Notes under the pieces: generated by a model | Database searches by the model: none | Told to the model about the DNA's origin: nothing | Seen by the model: the letters and a program-made list of their open reading frames with translations, nothing else | Program-made: the position numbers and the translations under genes | From: Cladorhizidae sp. MBARI D1340-BT2 | Taxonomy: Eukaryota; Porifera; Demospongiae; Poecilosclerida; Cladorhizidae | Length of the DNA stretch: 64,000 bases | Reading direction: 5' to 3' | Assembly (NCBI GenBank): GCA_028752905.1 | Contig: JAQNBH010000014.1 | Coordinates: forward strand, 30,900,276-30,964,275 | In this document: piece after piece, positions 21,431-32,204 of the stretch | How positions within the stretch are numbered: the first letter of the stretch is position 1 | Layout: every line of letters begins with the position of its first letter

Positions 21431-22080
21431 TTAGTATATTAAAGAGGAGAGAAAACACTCACTTCATTGTCATGTTCCCATTAAGGCAGAGAATCTATAT
21501 AACCTCCTCTTCATTGAAGTATCAGCAAATGCCAAATACACAGTGAGAGATCATAGCAAGCTATTAACATTATAAGAATATAACTAAGCACAACTAAATG
21601 TGGAGTCACTTGGCGTGATATAAGCAGTGCTTTTTCATATCCATCCTCATCTTCCTCACTCTGCACCCGATGATCACATACTTGCAATCTAATACAGTGT
21701 ACTTGGGCATGTTTCTAAATGTCTCTTGGTTGATCCATGTTCCATGGCAGAGGTACATTTAGTGATGGTCCTTGAGGTCTTTTCTCATCAGCATTATAGC
21801 TTCACCCTTAACCTTGCACTTGCTTGGATAGGAGACCATAGAGAATCCACACTTGGTCACATGATCACCTAATGTCCAGATAGTTCCCTCCCATACATAG
21901 CCTCTCCCAGCATTATCACATCTCATGTAGAGCTTTGATTTCTCGTAGATCTAGAAAAAGTAATTCAATTTTTCATTTCTTCATTTCTTGTTGATTATTT
22001 AACTTACTTTTCCCATCAGGAAAGTACTCTGTCTTTCCAGCCCTGCAGTTAGGACAAGGCCTGTTCCCATTCTGCATTCT
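21430..22080 (-). pseudogene. TRAF F: relic lacking the MATH domain
   Basis: Minus-strand fragment. The 3' UTR (21,430-21,600) matches those of B and G, and the final codons CSYHAK-like and stop lie at about 21,606-21,632. The sequence then jumps directly to the GCSMEKMRMDMK-equivalent of the zinc-finger region near 21,635, so the whole MATH domain has been deleted. Zinc-finger sequence with a second internal deletion continues to about 21,930. The exon-1 end (CPNCRAG-equivalent, then the FPDGK segment) is found at about 22,015-22,080, where the RING is cut off and unrelated sequence begins. Not functional. Confidence 0.8.
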
Positions 22081-22104
22081 CTACAGCAGGCTTATCTAGG
22101 CAGG

Positions 22105-22123
22105 GTGTGTGTGTGTGTGTGTG
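22105..22123. repeat. GT microsatellite
   Basis: About nine GT units next to the broken end of TRAF F. Confidence 0.9.
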
Positions 22124-22890
22124 AGGGAGGGGTGCAAATACCCTAATGATATTCATAGTAATGCAAAGGTACACTAGATAGAGCCAGTAAAGTCTTGCAC
22201 ACATAAAATACTGTTGATTCATGCTGAGCCAGTGCTGATGCATGTGACATGACAGCTGGCTTTATTAACATCAGCAAAACTATACTGGTAGCTATAGTTT
22301 AGTCAGAGCCAATATGAATAAGCAGAATCACTCACAGAACATTTGTTCCTTTTTTAACAAAGAAATGTATCTGGAGGAAAGTGGTAAGTATAAGACAATG
22401 GTTAGTGACTTAGAGTTGTTACTTTCTTAATCTCAGAAAAACCTCAGATACCAGTGAATCCTTTGGAGTTAACATCTCCAGATCTTTCAACATCAATATT
22501 CAGCCTGAGCTCACAATTCCAGCTTCATGCCAAGCTTCATTACTTCTGCAGCCACCTCTGTTTATTGGTAACTTATTGGAACCAACGAAAGCATTTGTCA
22601 AGTAGTGAGTATAACCTCTCCAATGACGAGAAGTAAACATTTCTCTATCATCAAATAGAACCAACTAATACTTTACCAAACATAAGTTCAATGTTTTCTG
22701 GCTTGAAAGATAACCCTGGTTAGTATACAATCCCAAGTTAAATGGTATATTTTGTGAGCCATGTTCACTTCTCCTTGGTAGCACTGAGAGACGAGACAAA
22801 GGCTTCTTTGTAAATAGGCCTTATTCTCAATGGAGTAGTCTTCGCAATGCCATTAGTAACCAGTCTTCACTTCACAGAATATTTTGATAT
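22124..22890. other. No gene recognised
   Basis: Unique-looking sequence with no protein similarity I can name. It could include the eroded N-terminal region of the hAT relic that follows on the plus strand. Confidence 0.4.
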
Positions 22891-24420
22891 GCTGATATTT
22901 TGAAGGCAGCATTTGATAATCCAGCTTCTTGCATTGATGTAATGTTCTGACAGTGTTCTACAAGTAAGAATGAATGAGAACAAACACATTATTCGTCAAA
23001 TAGTTCATGTAGTAATTTTTCTGACTAAACTGGGGCCTTGCTTTTCAAGGTGATGTAGAAAATCTCCAATATAGTAAAATTCCAGGAAATATTTTGGAAC
23101 TTCCTTAAAAATCATGCTGAGAGAGACTATTTAACCACCTCAATAGGGCTAAAAATGCAACATGTTTCTCCTAACTCACAGAATGAAATCATCAACATCC
23201 TTGGCTATGATAAAATTTTGTCTTGTTAGTTGCTGAAGTGAAGACAGCTACATTTTACTCTGTTCTAGCAGATGAAGTGAGCTCTTACAATTTTGAGTAT
23301 TTTCCCATTTGTCTTCCTCATTGACAGTGAATGTAACATTCGGGAAGAATTTATAGCCTCTATCAAATTAGAAAGAGTTGGAGCAGTTTACATAGCTGAT
23401 GCAATGGTGGAGACGGAGGATTATCTCTGAGCAACTTGCGTGGCCAAGGATATGATGGTGCTTCCACAATGAGTTCAGCAAAAGCATGTGTTGAATCAAG
23501 AATTTTGTGAAAGGCAACCCAAAGCTCTATATACTCATTGTGCAGATCATTCACTCAATCTTGCCATCTTAAATGCTTGCTCAGTTGTCCTCATCATAAA
23601 TTGCATAGACCACATTAAGAGTTTAACAAAATATACTAACTAAAGGGGAGGTCTCATCAAAGCAATTTTTTCACAGAACACAACATCAAGTAGGATCCCC
23701 TTCTTGAAAATATAGATGGCTGGGAACATTTTTCCTTGGCTCATCATTCCTGATCAAGATGTGTGAGGTAATGTTGTATGTTGATACCAAGTTTCCTCTA
23801 TATAATGAAGGGTGGTCACCAGAAAATAAGAATGCACTTGCTCATATGAAAGCTTTGGAATGGTATGAGTTTCTTTACTCCATGGTAACACTACCATTCC
23901 TTATACTACCTGAAAGGAGCTGTTGTTTAAATTTAGGGCAAGAAGTAGGACATAGTGTCTGGTGTGTCTACAGTCATGCAATGCTGTGAGGAGCTAAGAT
24001 CACTGAGGGAAGGCATTGATAGTATTTTTCCAATGTATTTTTGAACATAGCAGTATAATTGCTGAACAATCAGGAATAACTATATCAAAGCCACATTTTT
24101 AGCATCAGCAGCCATCATTCAAAACCAGAATTTACATCTGTTTAAGACTACTCTATTCCTTCACTTGACCACCTAATAAGTGATATATCTTCAAGATTCA
24201 CAGCTCACAGTAAGCAAGAAGCTTGCCTTCGAGGGCTTTTAACTGTAAACATCAACAATAGCTCAATATAGCAGAAGCAATTAGTTTCTACTCTGATAAT
24301 CTTCCTATATAGTTGTAGTAATGTAATGGGTGAAGAACTCTGTTGCTGGAAGTCCAAGTGGATGTTTAATCCACAAGAAGATCATCCAGAAACACTGAGT
24401 GACTTACACTGGTGTCTGTC
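22890..24420 (+). pseudogene. Heavily degraded hAT/ZMYM1-like transposase
   Basis: Plus-strand relic assembled from short motifs: a DUF4371-like stretch with AERDYLTTS and SPNSQNEIINILGYD (about 23,118-23,210); the active-site neighbourhood NLRGQGYDGASTMSS (23,428-23,475); KALYTHCADHSLNLAIL (about 23,520-23,572); and a possible dimerisation region near 24,120-24,200. Stops and frameshifts occur every few dozen codons, so it is older than hAT-A or hAT-B. No terminal repeats were found. Confidence 0.6.
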
Positions 24421-24429
24421 TGGTGCACC

Positions 24430-24970
24430 CGTCAGGTCATCCATTGGTTCTGCCAACTCGTCTCTCCCATCCTGATCAAAGAAGTATTCCTCACAGCCAA
24501 ACACATCTCCCATTGTGACTGGTAGAGCTCCTCAATCTGCAGATAACTGGTCATCTTGTTCCTGCCACTCCCTCTGTTATGCTGCTTGTTGATGGGAGGT
24601 ATTTTAGATCGACGTTCTCACTCTTCCATATCCCTCCTCCACCAGTCTTGTTCCAGGCATTCCAGGTGCCCACACTCCAATCACTCATCTTCCTCCTGAT
24701 GTTGTTCCAATCTTTCTCATCTTTGAGTCAATGTTCGATTTCCAGCATGAACTTCTGAAGTTGTAGGATCTGCTGGAACATCTCCTGCACTTGGGTCTGC
24801 AACTGGGCTCTGGTAGACATACCCGTTCTTTTCAAAACAACCTGCTCAATCTCCGTTTCACCATCGGAGTAGTTCTATGTTTTGTCGGTAGAAACTTCTA
24901 TTTCCTGGCCTCTCCTGCATCTTTACCACACTTACTCATGATGAGGAGAGATAAAGAACAGAACGTAATG
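24430..24970 (-). pseudogene. Possible gag-like coiled-coil remnant
   Basis: Reading the minus strand gives a stretch rich in Q, E and L (MSTRAQLQTQVQEMF followed by a heptad-like LQLQKFMLEIEH, about 24,820-24,740) and then frames with WNAWNKTGGGG. This style fits the N-terminal part of a Ty3/gypsy gag protein, but no zinc knuckle or protease is adjacent, and I cannot name a family. Alternative: an unrelated coiled-coil exon. Confidence 0.3.
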
Positions 24971-24989
24971 TGAATGAGTAGACTTACAC

Positions 24990-25940
24990 AGAGTGTTGTC
25001 TACAAGCTCCTCCTCCGACAGACTGGAACTCTCCTGACAATAAAACAAATCTGCTCAGGTGCATGTAAATTTGGTTTTGTAATAATTAGAACAAAAAGAG
25101 AGGAGAGGAGCTATTTCTAATAAGTTAAATTTAAGAGAGAAGATGTATAATTATAAGTTAATGGGAGACAATACCATATTTTTTTACAAAGTATTAAAAA
25201 AATTGTGTGTATTATTTGGAGCTTCGTAAATTCTACAACTCTATTCTATGAACTTAAAATATAGCTCAAAGGATAGATATCTCTCTGTGTGCTCTCTTTT
25301 GATACTCAAAATTATTGCCTAGGTATAACCATGGCCAAGTTATAGGCAGTCAAAGGTGAACCCCTCAAAACCAGAGTGCCTGATTTGGCAACAAGTCTAA
25401 CTCCAGATTGGACAACTGAAATTAGCAACAATGGATAGAGAGGAAGCTATGCACTTTCTGGCTAGTGTCTGTATATATGTAACTTAGTGGTGAAGAACAT
25501 GGCAGGGAATAGCATCTCTGTTGGGAAGTTATCCTGTGCAACTACAAAGACCTTGCAGGAGGATGTACTTTTTGAGAAGATATTTTGGCATAAAATAGGT
25601 GTAGGGGGTGTTAGGTGAGGGTGATGAGGACACTTCTGCCTAACAGAAATCTTCCCCTTCTCCCGATCCCCCAATGAGGCAAGTAATCCCTAATATTAGC
25701 ATCTATTGTTTCCCTTCAAATTTAACATCTTCATTCATGTCCTCTCACCTTTTATTACAATGTACTGCCTTTGTAAAGTTGGAGGGATCTAGAAGCTTAT
25801 TTAGGGCATATCAAATCTTCTTGTCCACCCCGTTCATCCCACAAAAATATCTTGTATAAAAACTTGGTGGATATTAAAACATCAACACCTGCTTCTCTTA
25901 GGCACTGTCAGATCTTATCTCATTGGGTTGCCTACAACCC
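24990..25940. other. No gene recognised
   Basis: AT-rich sequence without a recognisable gene. A short stretch near 25,260-25,300 (ATCTCTCTGTGTGCTCTCTTTT) resembles 8,480-8,505 (CAGATCTGTGTGCTCTCTTTTT), hinting at one more dispersed repeat. Confidence 0.4.
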
Positions 25941-25944
25941 GAGC

Positions 25945-26031
25945 ATAATAATAATAATAATTATTATTATTATTATTTTATAATTATAATAATAATATAA
26001 TACTATAATAATAACAACAACAACAACAATA

Positions 26032-26126
<95 letters not shown>

Positions 26127-26178
26127 TAAATAATAATAATAATAATAATAATATAATAATAATAATAATAATAATAAC

Positions 26179-26210
<32 letters not shown>

Positions 26211-26336
26211 TAATAATAATAATAACAATAACAACAACAACAATAACAACAACAACAATAATAATAATAACAACAACAACAATAACAATCACAATGACGA
26301 CGACAACAACAATAACAACAATAATAATAATAATTA
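25945..26336. repeat. AAT/AAC microsatellite, about 390 bp
   Basis: A long (AAT)n tract with short ATT inversion at its left edge and AAC/GAC variants at its right edge. All long open frames over it (poly-Ile, poly-Leu, poly-Tyr) are artefacts. It directly abuts the hAT-C fragment on its right. Confidence 0.97.
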
Positions 26337-26340
26337 AAAG

Positions 26341-26620
26341 ATGTAAGAGGGTGTGCTTGCAATGACTGAAGTAGCAAACGTTCAAATTTCTGTGCCTCGC
26401 CGATGTGCCAAGCAAACAATGCGAACTTATGTTAGTGGTGAAGCTGCAGATGAATACTGGAGAAAAGCCTATTTCGTTCCTTTATCTCAGACAACTTGAT
26501 TTCTGAATTATGATCTCGATTTTGTCACAGCAACTAAGTTGCAACACAGAGTTTGGGACTTATTCCTAGTGACTTGTCACAACTAACAGATGAGCTCAGC
26601 AGCAATAGCTCATTACTATA
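26341..26620 (+). pseudogene. hAT-C transposase fragment, opposite orientation
   Basis: The plus-strand frame reads VQISVPRRCAKQTMRTYV then SGEAADEYWRKAYFVPLS and stops. It preserves this region of the hAT-C protein better than the three block copies, where EYWR is followed by a mutated segment. The sequence continues to CACAACTAACAGATGAG. It is isolated from the other domains, so it is a fragment, not an element. Confidence 0.75.
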
Positions 26621-26898
26621 GTGATGTCTAAGCTGCCGAAATTACGGGCGGAGCCAAATCGAAGCAGTTGACTCATTGATTAAGCATCTCGAAAATAGCA
26701 AAATAAATCAAGGAGTAAGTTCATAGCATGATTTTAGGCAAAGTTACGACAATTTGAAAGTCCATAAGGTTGCACTATATTTGGTCCTGTCCCTGGCCTA
26801 CGAGTAGTATCCGGGCAGAACAGCTACACTACATCCTTTGATCTCCAACTCTCTTAGCCAGTAACGAGTGGTCGCGCATGAGCTGAGCATTAATCAAG

Positions 26899-27970
26899 AT
26901 GGTATCCAATTACTTGTTTCTTACTGAGTCGGATGATAATTTAAAGTGTTTAATCTGTTTAGAAGTAGCCAGTTATCCTAAACAGCATGGAGAGTGTGGC
27001 AAGCTATTCTGTACTGAGTGCCTTGAGAAGAATGGGAACAAGCCCTGTCCTAACTGCAGGGATGGAAATCCACAGTATATACTTTAAGGACAGGAGAAGT
27101 GAGTTATATAAACTCAAAACAAATTTGATGAAAAAATATAAAATAACATGAAAATTTGGCCACTTTACTAGGCTTGCTAAAAATCAAAGCTCTACCTGTG
27201 AGATGTTCTAATGTTGAGAGGGTGTGTGACTGGGAGGCAACTGTTGGGACATTAGATGATCACGTTAAGAAGTGTGGATTTATTCTGGTCTCCTGCCCCA
27301 ACAAGTGCAAGCTAGAGGGTGAAGACTTAAAGCTGACAAGGAACTACCTCGATATCCAATTTGTCCGAATAGGGCGTACCAATGCGTGTATTGTCAAAAG
27401 AAGAGCACATATTATAGCATAACAGAAGAGCATGATAGTGTATGTATCAAGAAGGTTGTTTCTTGCCCTAACACTGAGTGTACCTCTACCATGGAACGTG
27501 GACTAACCAAAAAAAACGTAGAAAGTGTGTGCAAGTACACTGGAGTAACTTGCAAGTATGCGAGCATTGGGTGCAGTGTGAAAAAGATGAGGCAGGAAAT
27601 GAAGTGCCACGAGGAAGATGGTGGATATCATCTCCCCTTGATACTTGAAAAGATTATGAAGTTGGAGAGCAAGGTTGAGAAGTTGGAGGACACCATATCT
27701 TCATTGGGGAGCACCAATACATCCTCGTGGCGGAAGAAGAATGTTTACACTTTGAGTAACGATACTTTCAACATTCCAACATAATTATAGTATGAAGAAA
27801 GAAAATGGCACAGTATCCTGTTCAGAGCCATTCTAAACTGGTTGTGGTGGTTACAAGATGTGCATTAAAATATATCCTAATGGTTTTGGTGCTCGTAAGG
27901 GAACACATATATCGAAATATTAAAAGGATTTTACGACGATGATCTACTCTGGCCAAATTATTCTTTGCCG
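26899..27970 (+). pseudogene. TRAF D: truncated TRAF-like gene fused to hAT debris
   Basis: ATG at 26,899. Exon 1 runs to 27,098 and is 200 bp rather than 196, because of a 4-bp insertion (ATAT near 27,077) that ends the frame at PQYIL. The RING-like finger keeps C-x2-C, HGECGKLFC and CPNC. The intron 27,099-27,171 (73 bp) has GTGAGTTA...TACTAG. Exon 2 encodes RCSNVERVCDWEATVG onward, shifts frame near 27,350, continues with EEHDSVCIKKVVSC to a coiled-coil stretch ILEKIMKLESKVEKLED (27,386-27,784), and has a partial MATH start (GGYKMCIKIYPNG). Homology stops at about 27,970 in the FYDDDLLWP segment, where hAT-C sequence begins. Confidence 0.85.
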
Positions 27971-28160
27971 AGTAATTGTCGATAGCATACAGTGTATTTC
28001 TGGCTCGGGTGATGCTTTTGAGAGAGCGAGATTAAGATCATGTCTACAAAAATGGAAGTAAGGAGCTTTAGGAGCAAACTTCATGAAATCTGCTGCACAA
28101 CCATTTTGGTACCCAGCCATATTCCCAGCATCATCATAAGTTTGAGCTACAGCCATTTAT
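27965..28160 (-). pseudogene. hAT-C fragment (active-site neighbourhood)
   Basis: The minus-strand frame reads AQTYDDAGNMAGYQNG and FAPKAPYFHFCRHDLNLALSK, the conserved Y-D-G/A-G-N region and the following H-D-L-N-L motif of hAT-C. The same region is nearly unreadable in block copies 2 and 3. It forms the broken right border of TRAF D. Confidence 0.75.
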
Positions 28161-28189
28161 CCCACCCAAAGTGATACTTTTACGGTCTA

Positions 28190-28580
28190 TTTCTTAAAAA
28201 AATACTAACTCCCGTTTGCTTTATTGTTTTCATCTTAAATTTAGGGAGCTGTTGAGTAGTTTGTTGATACTGTAAATAGTGTAGATCAAGCTCCTGCAGT
28301 TGAGTAGTAATGTATTTGATGTATTTGGTCTAAGAATTGACAACCTCTTGTATTCTCTGCTTGCTGCTTTAATTTCGGAGAGTGCAAACATGAAAATCAT
28401 TATTTTTCACTCTGAGATTCATCCATGTGTCATCTAATGAGATTCGTTGATCCAGTGATGTCACCATCCATCAATGTAGACCACACCCTCTGTGTCTGAG
28501 TCAAGTGGGTTATTTTGTAAATCAACGTTCCCAATATTTATCTTATACTGCTCCTGAAGCTGTCCTCTCAAGTTGAGTTC
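28190..28580 (-). other. Coding-like fragment, unidentified
   Basis: Minus-strand frames give protein-like stretches: LRGQLQEQYKINIGN and VDLQNNPLDSDTEGVVYIDG (about 28,575-28,465), QRISLDDTWMNLRVKNNDFH (about 28,455-28,395), and a coiled-coil-like TKYIKYITTQLQELDLHY (about 28,330-28,275). They are in different frames and contain stops. I do not recognise the family. It may be an old transposon protein. Confidence 0.3.
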
Positions 28581-30550
28581 AAATATGGAGAAATTCTAGT
28601 AAATATACTTTTTTTACATGAGTGCTGTAGACATGCAAGGTTGTTGATAATGACACTGTTGTAGTTACATCGATCTTGTTGGTGTGTAATGACATTCTGT
28701 CAGCAGGTACCTAGCAGTTGTGATGGCGAAGTGGAGTGGGCATAATCAGACTGCTTGTTCGTCCAGAACTGGTCAAACCTCCCTCTCTTAGTTGTCATGG
28801 TGATGTATATAGGACATGAAGAATGCATATTGTCAAGTTAGGAGGTATAACAGCATGTATGCTGCATACATGCATGCATTGTGTGCATGTTCATGTACAG
28901 AATCACACCAAGTGCCACAACTGGTTAGCCACTTGTAAGTTATTCTTGGCTGTGATCATAGCACCAGGTTGCATCTGCTAGGAGCAGAGATAAGTACGAG
29001 CTCCTTAGAAGATACTTTATGATTATCAAGCCAAGACAATTATTCTGTAAGACACCTTTGACCCGGGGCAAAGTACCTACTTGGAGTTCTGGTGCTAGGA
29101 CTTGCATGGGACAGAAGGGCACAATGTGGTGTTGTCATCTACAGCCTTTTCAAGGTTGTCCCTTCAATGGGGTCAACATCAGTAATTAGCTGATGAAGTT
29201 GTAGAAGATGTGAACTTGCCTTCACGTGACAGGCTAACCTTATGATGTCGAAGATGAATGTTGCCTTCATTTTGTTCATGGAGCCCAATCCACAGATGTC
29301 ATAATCGCCCACTGTCACTGTACTCTACCTATCACACACAGATTACAATCAACCACACCAAGGAGACAATACCTCAGCAGCCTTCATGAGCAAAAGCTAA
29401 ATATTGCCTCGACAAGAAGATAGCCTTTGAGATAGAGAAACGAACTCTTAACTGTCACTAAAGCGAGGCAGACTAGATTGTTTTCATAATCTGGTAGTGA
29501 AGACACCTCTTTGCTTTAGAGCTGATGGTAGTGAAGCTCTTCAAATGCTAGTCCAAGATTTAGGCATTTTTTTCCTGTCTAGTGCTGAACGAGGCGGTCA
29601 CTTGAAAATGACTCTACCTCATGCATTATAATACTAACGACTTGATAAATGGATGACCTATACATGCACACAAACATACATACACATACCTACATACAAA
29701 CTTATAGATATACACATACTACGTACATACATTAATAATTTGCGGATGCAATGAGTCATCACATGGCTTGTCAAAGATGTTTATGTGATAGCTGCTTGGG
29801 ATATACACACGTACATAAACACACATATATATATAGTTTTACTACATTTTCACCAGATATATATCTTGAAAAAGTTTTCAATAACATTGGAAACCTTTTG
29901 TTAATCTGCCCTCAGCGATGAGTGACAAGGTATTGTCTTAATTTGTGTATCTGTGAGTGTGTGTGCGTGTACTGTGATTTTTTTCTTTCAAAACTTGACC
30001 AAACTTGTTAGGCAGACCAATTTATTTAGCTCTTGTCTCATTCATCCTGAAGTTCTTTGGCTGCTGCACTCACTCCACATTAGGTGGGGAGGAGGTCTGA
30101 CCAACAGCATCATTTCCAAAGCTTCTTAACATGGGTCTATAATTCCCTGACTTCTCTGACAATACCTTGACCATTCACCATCTGTTCCTGCAACATTAGG
30201 TAGCAAAACCCCTCACACCTTGGTCTACATAATTATGGTGCCCAAGGTGGCGGGTGGAAAGTGGAAAGGTGACAAGGTGGGATTAAAAAAATAAAAATAT
30301 ATACTGTGAAGTGTCTGCGGTGCTCTACATCACAAAAAAAGACTGAACAACTTGGTGTTCACAAGTATTTGATAGATAAACCTAGAGCTCGCCGTGGAAT
30401 TGAAGGTGCTGAGAATACGCCCTCGAATATTAAGTGCGGCAGCAGCGGGTCCTTTAGTAAGCGCAACTACAAACAGGAGAAAACTTGCGTGTAGTATAGC
30501 CACACCCACTTCTTGGCCTGCCGACTTTCAAATTGCCCTGAGCTTCCTCC
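28580..30550. other. No gene recognised
   Basis: Contains short TGCATG/CATACA-rich low-complexity patches (28,850-28,890 and 29,660-29,850) and a GTGTGTGCGTGT run near 29,955, but no coding or RNA gene that I can support. Confidence 0.45.
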
Positions 30551-30561
30551 GTTAGTTGACC

Positions 30562-31601
30562 ATGATGGCTTCCATTAACCAGTATATTACTGAGCCTGAT
30601 GATGATTTGAAGTGTATCATCTGTTTTGAGATTGCTAAAGACCCTACACAGCATGGAGACTGTGCCAAGCTATTCTGTAGCGAGTGCATTGAGAAGAATG
30701 GGAACAGGCTATGTCCTAGGGTGAAGATATAATGCTGATGGGAAAAGACCTCAAGGACCATCTTGCCCGAACAGAAACTCTATTGTCAAAAGAAGGGCAC
30801 ATATATCAGAAGAGCATGATAGTGTCTGCAACAGGAAGGTCGTTTCCTTCCCCAACACTAAATGTACCTCTACCATGCAACATGGATTAACCAAGAGACA
30901 TTTAGAAATGTGCGAATACACTGTACTAGATTGCAAGTACATGAGCATTGGGTGCAGAGTGAAGATGATGAAGATGGATATGAAAAAGCACAGGGAGGAC
31001 GATAAACATCATTTCTCTATGGCACTTGAGAAGATTATGAAGTTAGAGAAGACCACCTCATCATTGGAGGACACCATCAGCCTTGAAGAAGCATTTCGAC
31101 ACACTGTAGAAAGAGAAGTCGATTACTTCCAGTTTATCAAGATATAGCAAGAAGAAAGAAGGCAGCGAAATATTTTGTCCAGAGCCATTCTACACTAGTC
31201 CTGGTGGCTACAAGATATGGATTGCTGTATTACCTAATGGTAGTGGTGCTGGTAAGGGCACACATGTGTCAGTCTATTCACAACTGTTAGAAGGACCTCA
31301 TAATGACAACCTATCCTGGCCATTTTTGGGGACTGTAACAATTGAACTTTTGAACCAGTTAACAGATGATAACCATCGTTATACCAAAATAACATTCAAT
31401 ATTACACATAATATACAAGTTGGCGATCAGTTGTGTTGTAACGAGTTCATCTCTCACACTGAACTCTCCCATAACCAAGCCAGCAACACCCAATACCTCA
31501 TGGAGGACACTCTGTACTTCAGAGTGGCAGTGAAGGTGGACCAGTACAAGCCATGGCTGGACTGCACAGATCCTACACCACAGAAAACCTCAAGCGCCTG
31601 A
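30562..31601 (+). pseudogene. TRAF E: TRAF-like gene with internal deletion
   Basis: Two ATGs, at 30,562 and 30,565, start a RING-like exon (CIICFEIAKDPTQHGDCAK, then CSECIEK). It breaks after CPR at about 30,720, where a deletion has removed the RING end, donor, intron, acceptor and first zinc finger, joining to a GEDIMLM-like segment. Zinc-finger and coiled-coil sequence is readable at 30,875-31,147 (MQHGLTKRHLEMCEYTVLDC). A frameshift near 31,125 then leads into an otherwise complete MATH domain (about 31,143-31,601, with GGYKIWIAVLPNGSG and YLMEDTLYFRVAV). The C-terminus is longer than in G (DCTDPTPQKTSSA). Its upstream region does not resemble that of the other TRAF copies. Confidence 0.85.
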
Positions 31602-31990
31602 CAAACTTGGCAGTCAACTCTTGTTGATGGCATTATTATCTTGCTATGTTTTAGTATGTGTTTGGTATTTTTAATTGGAATGTGTATTGTCTAGTGTAGG
31701 CTGCATTGATTTATAATAATAGGTGATTACAAACAGACTCCTGCATTAGCTAGTTATTTTAAACAAGAATGTGTGCATGGTATGGATAGGCCACTCGTTG
31801 TTACTTTTCTTTACGATTTACAAACTATACTTTAAAAAATGGCTATCAACATTCAATTGAAGCTCAACTTACACCTCTGTTTCTAATTCAGTGTCTGGTC
31901 TTACAGTCATTGTTGGGTGATAATGAGATTATCTGGCACAATATATAATTAACCTATTGTCTGTGACTTATTTATCAAATGCTATAATTT
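31602..31990. other. 3' flank of TRAF E, no gene seen
   Basis: AT-rich sequence downstream of the MATH stop codon with no recognisable gene. Confidence 0.5.
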
Positions 31991-32190
31991 TTTTTATCAA
32001 GAATAAACTTAAAATCACTTTCTCAATAATCAACTTCAAATTTTATTTATTTATAATGCTCTAGCCTTCATCAGGAATAGAGCATCTTATAGTCGAAATG
32101 TCGAGTGAATAAAATTTAAAGTTGGTTATTGAGAAGGTGATTTTAAAGTTATTATGTCAACTGAGAGTTTATTGGAAGAATTCAAAGTGT
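31990..32190. repeat. Palindromic copy of the CTGATGA/CGAAA repeat
   Basis: The left arm AAAATCACTTTCTCAATAAT (about 32,010) and the right arm ending GTTATTGAGAAGGTGATTTT (about 32,150) are inverted. TCATCAG (32,068-32,074) is CTGATGA on the minus strand, while TAGTCGAAATGTCGAG (32,089-32,104) is on the plus strand. The two halves of the repeat are thus inverted relative to the single-orientation copies at 6,841 and 37,600, suggesting a head-to-head dimer or foldback form. Confidence 0.65.
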
Positions 32191-32204
32191 TCATGTCCTT
32201 AGAT

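Noticed and set aside
25932..26419. Open frames of poly-Leu, poly-Ile and poly-Tyr, 118-143 residues
   Set aside because: They are six-frame products of the AAT/AAC microsatellite and not genes.
30306..30494. 62-residue plus-strand frame upstream of TRAF E
   Set aside because: Low-information composition, no recognisable domain, and not conserved upstream of other TRAF copies.
31990..32190. Calling a functional hammerhead ribozyme
   Set aside because: Only core words are present, halves are inverted relative to each other, and stems I and III could not be drawn.
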